Shown here one piece after another: positions 1 to 5,742 of a DNA stretch of 7,742 nt. Numbering within the stretch: position 1 is the first letter of the stretch; each line of letters opens with the position of its first letter. The position numbers were made by a program, and so were the translations under genes. The notes under the pieces are model-generated. The model saw only the letters and a list, made by a program, of their open reading frames with translations. It had not been told where the DNA came from and did not search any database. Source of the stretch: Thioalkalivibrio sp. (lineage in GTDB: Bacteria; Pseudomonadota; Gammaproteobacteria; SpSt-1174); NCBI GenBank assembly GCA_011046015.1, contig DSBO01000106.1:1-7742 (forward strand). The letters run 5' to 3'.

Positions 1-1590
1 AGAGGCCTGGATGGCCGCGTTGAGCGCGAGGATGTTGGTCTGGTCGGCGATGTCGTTGATGAGGCTGACGATATCGCCGATCTCCTGGGAGGACTCACCC
101 AGTCGTTTGATTCGCTTGGAGGTCTCCTGGATCTGCTCGCGGATGGTGTCCATGCCGTCGATGGAACGACGCACGGTATCGGCACCCTTGCCGGCGATCT
201 GCACCGACTTGGCCGCCACCTCCGTGGAGATCTGGGCGTTACGGGACACCTGCTCGATGGAGTCGGCCATGTCCGTGATAGCGGCCGACGCCGAGGCAAT
301 CTCGCGTGCCTGGTGATTGGACGCGTCGGCGAGCCGCAGCGCGGTACCCTGCGTCTTCTCCGCCGAGGTCGAAACCTGCACCGCGGTCTCGTTGATGGTG
401 GTAACGAGGCTGCGCAGCGCGTCGATGGCGTAGTTGACCGAGTCGGCGATGGCGCCGGTGATATCCTCGGTCACGGTGGCATGCACGGTCAGGTCACCTT
501 CCGCGAGGTTGGTCATCTCGTCGAGCAGACGCAGGATCGCGCGCTGGTTACGACGGTTGGTCTCGGTCGTCTCGGCCAGTCGGCGACGGGTATCCTGGTA
601 GATGGTGAACGCCAGCAGGAGCAGCACCAGCAGGGCGGCCAGACCCGTGGCAATGCCGGCGAGGAACAGCCAGTTGAGGCTGTCGCCGTACTCGGCAGAC
701 TGCGTCTCGAGCACCGTGGTGGCCCCGAGCAGCTGGCCACTCTGGCCTTCGACCTGACCGGCCGCGTCCTTGACCTCGAACAGCTGCGGGGAGGTCTCGA
801 GGATCGCGCCCACGTGCTCGGAGACCGAACTGAACAGCATGGCCACTTCGCGAAGCTTTTCGCGCGCTTCTTCGTCATCCACCCGCTGAATGTTCAGCGC
901 CGGATAGCCACGGATCATCCCCTCCAGCACACGGCCGAACAGGGCCGCGTCGCGACCGAAGCGGTCAGCCGCGGTTGCCGCGCCCTCGCCACCGGCCAGC
1001 ACGCGGTTGAGGTTATTCTCGATACGCTGGGTGAGCATCAGCTGACGCGCGGCGATATAGATCTGATCCGGCGGGGCGCCCTTGCGCACGAAAACGTTGA
1101 CCACCTCGTCGGAAAGGGCCAGCAGCTGCGGAATGAATTCGTTGATGACGTTGACGAACTCGGACACGGTGGAGATGGATTCGCGCCCGTCGAGGATGAT
1201 GTTGATGTTGCCGCGGTACTGCGCCCAGCCCGCTTCGACCTCGGCCAGGGTCGGATCCAGGCTGGCAGGCAGGGCCGGCAGCCCCATGGCCGCGTCGCCC
1301 TCCTTGAGACGGCGCAGCAGCACGTCGAACTCGTCACGCAACTGGCGCAGCTCGTCGAAGGCCTGGGCCTTGCCGGAGGCTGCCTCGATCGAGTAGGTGG
1401 CGAGTCGCTGTGAAAGCAATCGCTGCTCTGCGGCGGTGGCGATGTAGCCGTTGGCATGGCCGCGCTTGATGGTATGCGTCGCAAACAGGGCAACCGTGCC
1501 CAGCAGGAACACGACCAACAAGACGGCAAGCACCACGGAACTCTTGCCACCACCGAACTTGAAGCCACTGTCTTTAGCCGGCGCTTTCAT
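1..1590 (-). CDS. pilJ: PilJ, type IV pilus methyl-accepting chemotaxis receptor (3' end cut by window edge)
   Basis: Inner-membrane receptor of the Pil-Chp pathway; it passes surface/pilus signals through CheW-like adaptors to the ChpA kinase. The frame is open for 530 codons from ATG at 1590 to position 1, so the end of the signalling domain is missing. Residues 18-38 form a hydrophobic first membrane segment. The periplasmic part holds two PilJ-type modules, marked by EQRLLSQRL (55-63) and QLMLTQRI (183-190). A second membrane segment (about 305-330) is followed by a HAMP-like stretch (about 331-395). The last residues contain the receptor hairpin tip IADQTNILALNAAIQAS, with Gln where most receptors have Glu, as is usual in PilJ. 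AGGAG lies 7 nt before the ATG. It follows pilI after 130 nt, the known pilG-H-I-J order. Identification is by family knowledge and motif recall. Confidence 0.95.
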   Translation of the reverse strand, partial: MKAPAKDSGFKFGGGKSSVVLAVLLVVFLLGTVALFATHTIKRGHANGYIATAAEQRLLSQRLATYSIEAASGKAQAFDELRQLRDEFDVLLRRLKEGDAAMGLPALPASLDPTLAEVEAGWAQYRGNINIILDGRESISTVSEFVNVINEFIPQLLALSDEVVNVFVRKGAPPDQIYIAARQLMLTQRIENNLNRVLAGGEGAATAADRFGRDAALFGRVLEGMIRGYPALNIQRVDDEEAREKLREVAMLFSSVSEHVGAILETSPQLFEVKDAAGQVEGQSGQLLGATTVLETQSAEYGDSLNWLFLAGIATGLAALLVLLLLAFTIYQDTRRRLAETTETNRRNQRAILRLLDEMTNLAEGDLTVHATVTEDITGAIADSVNYAIDALRSLVTTINETAVQVSTSAEKTQGTALRLADASNHQAREIASASAAITDMADSIEQVSRNAQISTEVAAKSVQIAGKGADTVRRSIDGMDTIREQIQETSKRIKRLGESSQEIGDIVSLINDIADQTNILALNAAIQAS

Positions 1591-1720
1591 TTGTTATCTC
1601 CTGCCCATCTGTTTCCATCGCCCGTGACGGACGACCTGGCGGTTGATCCGTGAATCGAGTGTATTTTGTCGATATTATTGTTGTTATGTTGCAGGCCCCC
1701 TGCCTGCGCCACGTTGCGGC
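1591..1720. other. pilI-pilJ intergenic spacer, AT-rich, no gene
   Basis: This 130-nt gap is the largest inside the pil cluster. It has an AT-rich core (about 1651-1690) flanked by ATCGA/TCGAT inverted half-sites, which is unlike the surrounding high-GC DNA. A small hairpin, GCAGG-GGG-CCTGC in the transcript sense, lies at 1691-1703. A TACACT -10-like hexamer on the minus strand has no acceptable -35. The pilJ Shine-Dalgarno AGGAG is at 1598-1602. The gap may carry a separate pilJ promoter or be an mRNA processing region; nothing here is decisive. Confidence 0.3.
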
Positions 1721-2269
1721 CTAGACCGCAACGTCCATGAACCCTTCGCTCTCGGCCAGCCGGAAGGGGCTGAACACCGGGTAGTGCTCCCCCAGTCGAC
1801 TGAACGAGTAGGTAATGAAGGGTCTGATCCGTTCATCCAGCGACGGCAACTCCTCGGCAATCTCGTCACGCCAGAAATGGCGCATGCCCAGCACTGCATC
1901 GATCACGAGCCCCGCCACGACCCCCTCGTAGCTGACCACGAGCAGCCGCCGCGACGCCGGGTCGGCAATCGGTTTTTCGTCAAACAGGAAGGCCTGCAGA
2001 TCCATCACCGGCAGCAGGTTGCCGCGCATGTTGGCGATACCGAGCACCCAGGACTTCACGCCCGGGACCGGGGCCACGCTCGTCACCGAGACGATTTCGC
2101 CGACCTCGTCCATCGGGGCGAGCATCTCGACACCATGCAGGCGGAACAGCACCCCGGTCCATTCCTCGCGGGCATCCTCCAGGCGCGGCAGGCCGACGGC
2201 GCGCGAGCGGCAGCGCTGGTCCAGCGCCCCGAGAAGCTCAAACGGTGACTGGGTCGCCTCGGCCGCCAT
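1721..2269 (-). CDS. pilI: PilI, CheW-like adaptor of the Pil-Chp pathway
   Basis: Small cytoplasmic CheW-domain scaffold predicted to couple the PilJ receptor to the ChpA histidine kinase. The 182-residue product has a CheW fold along most of its length: the first strands at WTGVLFRLHGVEML (37-50) and PMDEVGEIV (52-60), the characteristic SWVLGIANMRGNLLPVMDL segment (73-91), and VAGLVIDAVLGMRHF (118-132). The length is close to the roughly 180 residues of P. aeruginosa PilI. The ATG at 2269 is chosen because it leaves a 25-nt gap after pilH. An upstream in-frame TTG at 2323 would overlap pilH by 29 nt and add an unconserved-looking extension (MIVFSRWW...). Shine-Dalgarno is weak: a G-run about 14 nt before the ATG, suggesting coupling to pilH translation. 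Confidence 0.92.
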   Translation of the reverse strand: MAAEATQSPFELLGALDQRCRSRAVGLPRLEDAREEWTGVLFRLHGVEMLAPMDEVGEIVSVTSVAPVPGVKSWVLGIANMRGNLLPVMDLQAFLFDEKPIADPASRRLLVVSYEGVVAGLVIDAVLGMRHFWRDEIAEELPSLDERIRPFITYSFSRLGEHYPVFSPFRLAESEGFMDVAV

Positions 2270-2294
2270 GATCGAAGTTCGTTCCCCCCGGGCC

Positions 2295-2657
2295 TCAGCC
2301 CACCAGCGACTGAACACGATCAAGCAGGTCTTTCTCCTTGACCGGCTTGACGATGTAATCCTTCGCGCCCTGGCGCATCGCCCAGACCTTGTCGGTCTCC
2401 TGGTCCTTGGTAGTGACGATCACGACCGGGATGCCGGAGGTGCTGGGCTCGTTGGCCAGCTGGCGGGTAGCCTGGAAGCCATTCAGTCCCGGCATGACCA
2501 CGTCCATCAGGATGAGATCCGGCAGCACCTTCTTGGCGACCTCGACGCCCTCCTCGCCACTCTGCGCGGTGGTGACCTGATGACCATTCTTCTCGAGAAT
2601 CGTCTTGCAGACGTGAATTTCGGTGGGCGAATCGTCTACGACCAGGATGTGAGCCAT
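2295..2657 (-). CDS. pilH: PilH, single-domain CheY-like response regulator
   Basis: Phospho-receiver protein of the Pil-Chp system; in P. aeruginosa PilH counteracts PilG and promotes the retraction side of twitching. The 120-residue protein is a bare receiver domain: acidic pair D8-D9, phosphoacceptor D52 in LILMDVVMPG, the Thr pair T82-T83 in VVIVTTK, and the invariant K104 in IVKPV. The block TTKDQETDKVWAMRQGA is typical of PilH rather than PilG. ATG at 2657 is preferred over an in-frame TTG at 2672 because GGAGAG lies 7 nt ahead of the ATG and MAHILVVDD begins as family members do. No output domain is present. It lies 78 nt after pilG and 25 nt before pilI, so it is probably in the same transcript. 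Confidence 0.94.
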   Translation of the reverse strand: MAHILVVDDSPTEIHVCKTILEKNGHQVTTAQSGEEGVEVAKKVLPDLILMDVVMPGLNGFQATRQLANEPSTSGIPVVIVTTKDQETDKVWAMRQGAKDYIVKPVKEKDLLDRVQSLVG

Positions 2658-2735
2658 GGGTCTTCTCTCCAAAGTAAATCAGTCAAACCAATTTGATAAC
2701 CGGCCACGGCGCTGGGGTGCGCCCACGCCGCCATT
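2658..2735 (-). other. pilG-pilH spacer with two inverted repeats
   Basis: This 78-nt gap is long for the inside of an operon. It holds a GC-rich imperfect hairpin at 2708-2729: GGCG (2708-2711) pairs with CGCC (2726-2729), and GGG (2715-2717) with CCC (2722-2724), around a 4-base loop. It also has an AT-rich inverted repeat at 2683-2696 (TCAAA-CCAA-TTTGA). Neither is followed by a T-run in the pil reading direction, so an intrinsic terminator is not supported. They may be RNA-processing, stabilising or operator elements, or chance. The pilH ribosome-binding site (GGAGAG) lies at 2665-2670. Confidence 0.3.
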
Positions 2736-3152
2736 CTAGTGTTTTCTTGCGTACGCACGAATCGCGCCAAGCAGGTCGTCCTTGGTAAATGGCTTGGTCA
2801 GGTACTGCTCGGATCCGACGATGCGACCGCGGGCCTTGTCGAAGATGCTGTCCTTGCTCGACAGCATGATGACCGGCGTATTCTTGAAGGCGCTGTTGTG
2901 CTTGATAAGCGCGCAGGTCTGGTACCCGTCCAGACGCGGCATCATGATATCGACAAAAATGATATCGGGCTTATGCTCGGCGATCTTTGCAAGCGCCTCG
3001 AACCCGTCGGTCGCGGTGACGACATCACAGCCCTGCTTCTTCAGCAGGTTTTCCGCCGTGCGTCGAATCGTCTTGCTGTCGTCGATGACCATGACCTTGA
3101 GGTCGGCAAAGACGTCCCCTTCACCTGCCCCACCCGTGCTTGCTTCGCTCAC
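2736..3152 (-). CDS. pilG: PilG, single-domain CheY-like response regulator
   Basis: First gene of the pil-chp cluster. In P. aeruginosa PilG is the ChpA target that promotes pilus extension and raises cAMP through FimV/FimL and CyaB. The 138-residue product begins with a 17-residue low-complexity lead (Gly/Ala/Glu-rich) and then a complete receiver domain: LKVMVIDDSKTIRRTAE (acidic D24-D25), phosphoacceptor D68 in IIFVDIMMPRLDGYQTCALIK, S98-S99 in IMLSSKD, and K120 in YLTKPF. The match to remembered P. aeruginosa PilG is nearly residue-for-residue across the core. The start is GTG at 3152 with AGGTGG just upstream; the nearby ATG at 3168 is out of frame. Transcription is probably from the divergent region shared with gshB. 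Confidence 0.95.
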   Translation of the reverse strand: MSEASTGGAGEGDVFADLKVMVIDDSKTIRRTAENLLKKQGCDVVTATDGFEALAKIAEHKPDIIFVDIMMPRLDGYQTCALIKHNSAFKNTPVIMLSSKDSIFDKARGRIVGSEQYLTKPFTKDDLLGAIRAYARKH

Positions 3153-3392
3153 AGCCCACCTGGCCCATTGTTATTTTGAACGTGTGATAGATTGCTCACG
3201 AATGTACCCCATGAAAAGCCCATAAGCAAACAAGTGAAACCAGAAAAGATAGTTAGCGCGCAAAGGTGATGTTGCTTCTAGGCAGAATTGGTCAACTTTT
3301 GACAGAACACTGACGTGCATCGGCACATGGCGGGGGCAAACCGCCTCGATTAGACTAGCCGGAAATCCGGACGGACCACCCAGGGCAGGCAC
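3153..3392. promoter_or_regulatory. Divergent intergenic promoter region between pilG and gshB
   Basis: This 240-bp stretch carries no plausible gene and is visibly AT-richer (about 3165-3300) than the flanking coding sequence, as expected for back-to-back promoters. Candidate elements are TTGACA at 3299-3304 facing gshB (no good -10 at 15-18 nt), an inverted repeat GTCAA-CTT-TTGAC at 3291-3303, a weak pilG-facing -35/-10 pair at 3224-3229 and 3201-3206 (minus strand), and CRP/Vfr-like half-sites at 3183-3200. A small palindrome CCGGA-AA-TCCGG lies at 3359-3370. AGGG at 3382-3385 is the gshB Shine-Dalgarno, 7 nt before its ATG. Promoter function is inferred from gene orientation. Confidence 0.6.
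3201..3229 (-). promoter_or_regulatory. Weak sigma-70-like promoter candidate for pilG
   Basis: Read on the minus strand, TTGCTT (3229-3224) and TACATT (3206-3201) are separated by 17 nt. They match the sigma-70 -35 and -10 consensus at 3/6 and 4/6 positions, in an AT-rich stretch about 50 nt before the pilG GTG. The predicted start site near 3194 would give a leader of about 40 nt. The match is poor enough to be chance. Confidence 0.25.
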
Positions 3393-4346
3393 ATGACGAT
3401 ATCGCTCGGCGTGGTGATGGACCCCATCGCCCGCATCAACATCAAGAAAGACAGCAGCTTCGCGATGCTGCTGGAGGCGCAACGCCGCGACTGGACGCTC
3501 TTCTACATGGAGCAGGGGGATCTGTTCCTCGAGGACGGCAGGGTATTCGCCGCGATGCGCCCCCTCACCGTGCGCGACGACCCGGCCGGCTGGTTCGAGC
3601 TCGGCGAGGTGAGCGAGCGGCCACTGGCCAGCCTGTCCGCGGTGCTGATGCGCAAGGACCCGCCCTTCGACATGGAGTATGTCTACACCACCTACCTGCT
3701 GGAACGGGCAGCCGAGGAAGGCTGCTTCGTGGTCAACCGACCCGCCAGCCTGCGCGACTGCAACGAGAAGCTGTTCACCGCCTGGTTCCCCCAGTGCTGT
3801 CCACCGACACTGATCTCGCGCGACCCGCGCCGCCTTCGCGACTTCCTCGCGCGCCAGCAGGACATCGTGCTCAAGCCGCTGGACGCCATGGGCGGGGCGA
3901 TGATCTTCCGCCTGCGGCAGGACGACCCGAACCTCGGCGTGATCCTCGAAACCAGCACCGACCACGGTCGCCGCACCATCATGGCCCAGCGCTTCCTGCC
4001 CGAGTTCCGGCAGGGCGACAAGCGCATCCTGCTGATCGACGGCGAGCCCGTACCCTACGCGCTGGCCCGCATCCCGGCCGAGGGCGAGAGCCGCGCCAAT
4101 CTGGCCGCCGGGGGCACCGGCGTCGGCCAGGAGCTCACCCCCCGTGACCGCTGGATCTGCGAGCAGGTCGGCCCGGCCCTGCGCGAACGCGGCCTGACCT
4201 TCGTGGGCCTGGACGTGATCGGCGATTACCTCACCGAGATCAACGTCACCAGTCCCACCTGCATCCGCGAACTCGACGCCATCTACGGCATCAACATCGC
4301 CGGCACCCTCATGGACGCCATCGCGCAGCGACTGGGGGCCGCATGA
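3393..4346 (+). CDS. gshB: Glutathione synthetase
   Basis: Cytoplasmic ATP-grasp ligase joining gamma-glutamylcysteine and glycine to make glutathione, the second step of the pathway. At 317 residues it matches the E. coli enzyme (316) in length and recalled sequence. Landmarks: VMDPIARINIKKDSSFAMLLEAQ (8-30), VLMRKDPPFD (84-93), NRPASLRDCNEKLFTAWF (115-132), the nucleotide-binding VLKPLDAMGGAMIFR (159-173), GDKRILLIDGEPVPYALARIP (208-228), the Gly-rich loop NLAAGGTG (236-243), and the metal/substrate segment GLDVIGDYLTEINVTSPTCIRE (272-293). The ATG at 3393 has AGGG 7 nt upstream and the family-typical N-terminus. Its stop overlaps the next start (ATGA, 4343-4346), making it the lead gene of a coupled cluster. 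Confidence 0.97.
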   Translation: MTISLGVVMDPIARINIKKDSSFAMLLEAQRRDWTLFYMEQGDLFLEDGRVFAAMRPLTVRDDPAGWFELGEVSERPLASLSAVLMRKDPPFDMEYVYTTYLLERAAEEGCFVVNRPASLRDCNEKLFTAWFPQCCPPTLISRDPRRLRDFLARQQDIVLKPLDAMGGAMIFRLRQDDPNLGVILETSTDHGRRTIMAQRFLPEFRQGDKRILLIDGEPVPYALARIPAEGESRANLAAGGTGVGQELTPRDRWICEQVGPALRERGLTFVGLDVIGDYLTEINVTSPTCIRELDAIYGINIAGTLMDAIAQRLGAA

Positions 4347-5386
4347 CCCGCCGTCGCCTGGCACTTGCCACCATCCTGCTTGCCCTCGGCCTCCTCGCCG
4401 GCTGCAGTCAACAGGAACCCTATAGTGAAACGCTGCTCGCCTTCGGCACCCTGGTGGACGTGACGATTTACACCGACAGCCCCGAGGCGGCACAGGCGGC
4501 CATTCGGGCCGTCGATGAAGACCTGCGCTTCATGCACGAAAACTGGAACGCCTGGCGCCCCAACACCCTCGGCCGCGTCAACCTGCTGCTGCCGACCGGC
4601 GAGTGGTTTTCCTCCGGTCCGTCGTTACTGCCGCTGATCGAACAGTCCATCGCCCTGTCCGAGCAAAGCGAGGGGCTGTTCGATCCCGCCATCGGCAAAC
4701 TGGTCGGCCTCTGGGGATTCCAGAGCGACAGCGCACCCGAGGGGCCGCCGCCGGACGAGGGCCAGATCGAACTCCTGCTCGAGCAGGCGCCGCGCATGAC
4801 CGACATCCAGATCGACGGCATCCGCATCCGCTCCACCAACCCGGCGGTACGTCTCGACTTCGGCGCCTTCGCCAAGGGCTACGCGGTGGACCGGGTCATC
4901 GAGCGCCTGCGGGAACTCGGCATCCAGGATGCCATCGTCAACGCCGGCGGCGACCTGCGCGCCATCGGGCGCCACGGCAACCGCGACTGGCGGGTGGGTA
5001 TTCGCCACCCGGGCGGCGACGGCGTGATCGCCTCGCTCCAGATCGCGGGCGACGAGAGCGTGTTTACCTCGGGCGACTACGAGCGCTATTTCGACTGGGA
5101 GGGCGAGCGCTACCACCACATCATCGACCCGCGCAACGGACGCCCCGCGCAGGGCGTCACCTCCGTGACCGTGCTGCACGACAATGGCGCCGAGGCGGAC
5201 GCGGCAGCCACCGCCCTGTTCGTCGCCGGACCGGACGACTGGCCTCGCATCGCCGCCCGCATGGGCATCGACAAGGTCATGGTCATCGACGCGGATGGCG
5301 GCATTGCGCTCACCCCGGCCATGGCCGGGCGCATACGCCTCGAGGGCGACGAGCCCGCTCCGTTCACGCTACGCGAGCTGCCGTGA
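4343..5386 (+). CDS. apbE: ApbE-family FAD:protein FMN transferase, lipoprotein
   Basis: Predicted periplasmic, membrane-tethered enzyme that transfers FMN from FAD to Thr/Ser of target flavoproteins with Mg2+. Residues 1-20 are a lipoprotein signal (Arg-rich start, hydrophobic core, lipobox LLAG before C21); Ser at +2 favours the outer membrane by the Lol rule. Family motifs in order: FGTLVDVTIY (34-43), SEGLFDPAIGKLVGLWGF (109-126), LDFGAFAKGYAVD (171-183), NAGGDLRAIG (200-209), TSGDYERYF (242-250), HHIIDPRNGRPAQG (258-271), and the metal-binding-type EADAAATAL (284-292, commonly ADALATA). The 347-residue length is normal. The start overlaps the gshB stop by 4 nt, with GGGGG just upstream, and the stop overlaps the next start. 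No flavinylation target motif (D-x-x-S/T-GAT type) was seen in the window's proteins, so its substrate is elsewhere or unrecognised. Confidence 0.95.
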   Translation: MTRRRLALATILLALGLLAGCSQQEPYSETLLAFGTLVDVTIYTDSPEAAQAAIRAVDEDLRFMHENWNAWRPNTLGRVNLLLPTGEWFSSGPSLLPLIEQSIALSEQSEGLFDPAIGKLVGLWGFQSDSAPEGPPPDEGQIELLLEQAPRMTDIQIDGIRIRSTNPAVRLDFGAFAKGYAVDRVIERLRELGIQDAIVNAGGDLRAIGRHGNRDWRVGIRHPGGDGVIASLQIAGDESVFTSGDYERYFDWEGERYHHIIDPRNGRPAQGVTSVTVLHDNGAEADAAATALFVAGPDDWPRIAARMGIDKVMVIDADGGIALTPAMAGRIRLEGDEPAPFTLRELP

Positions 5387-5742
5387 AGCCGGGCGACTGG
5401 CTGGTGGTGGTGCTCGCCGCGTTGCTGATCGGGGCGCTGTATGCACACTTCTGGACCCCGGGAGCACCCGCAGCCTACGCCCTGATCCACGCCGGCGACG
5501 ACGCGGCTCGACAGGTCGCGCTGGACGAGCACCGGCACCTGCACGTGGAGGGGCCGCTCGGTACCAGCCAGGTCGAGGTGCGTGACGGGCGCGCGCGATT
5601 CACTGCATCCCCGTGCAACGATCGCTTTTGCGTTCACTACGGCTGGCTCGATCATGCCGGCGAGGTCATCGCCTGCGTGCCCAACCGGGTGGTGGTGCAG
5701 CTGGTCGGGCCGGAGCGGGACTTCGACGCGATCAACTTCTGA
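5383..5742 (+). CDS. NusG domain II-containing membrane-anchored protein (EetA-like)
   Basis: A 119-residue protein with one N-terminal membrane segment (about 6-24, LVVVLAALLIGALYAHFW) and an extracytoplasmic beta-rich domain. The C-terminal half carries the conserved core of the NusG_II family: FTASPCNDRFCVHYGW (73-88) and EVIACVPNRVVVQL (94-107), with three Cys at 78, 83 and 98 (C-x4-C-x14-C). Despite the name it lacks the NusG transcription-factor domain and is not a transcription factor. The start is GTG at 5383, whose GTGA overlaps the apbE stop; the frame remains open far upstream (to 4603), so an automatic call could overextend it. It is followed by the Gx-family gene with a 1-nt overlap, a pairing known beside apbE in flavin electron-transfer loci. 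The exact molecular function is not established. Confidence 0.87.
   Translation: MKPGDWLVVVLAALLIGALYAHFWTPGAPAAYALIHAGDDAARQVALDEHRHLHVEGPLGTSQVEVRDGRARFTASPCNDRFCVHYGWLDHAGEVIACVPNRVVVQLVGPERDFDAINF

Noticed and set aside
511..530. Gln instead of Glu in the receptor tip (ALNAAIQAS) of PilJ as a functional defect (numbers are protein residues)
   Set aside because: This substitution is the usual state in PilJ receptors, so it is a family trait and not an anomaly.
313..1413. 366-codon plus-strand open frame antisense to pilJ
   Set aside because: High-GC shadow frame rich in Gly/Arg/His with no recognisable motif or Shine-Dalgarno; the minus-strand frame is unmistakably pilJ.
1691..1703. GCAGG-GGG-CCTGC hairpin after pilI as an intrinsic terminator
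   Set aside because: Only a 5-bp stem, and the following bases in the transcript sense are A-rich rather than a U-run.
3226..3241. Sigma-54-like GG...GC promoter facing pilG
   Set aside because: The GG and GC doublets are 12 nt apart instead of the required 10, and flanking bases do not rescue the match.
3171..4493. 440-codon minus-strand open frame antisense to gshB
   Set aside because: Shadow of gshB codon third-position bias; it crosses the divergent promoter region and shows no family features.
4603..5382. Upstream extension of the NusG-II frame inside apbE
   Set aside because: Arg/Pro/His-rich out-of-frame translation of apbE; the real protein starts at GTG 5383 with a membrane helix.
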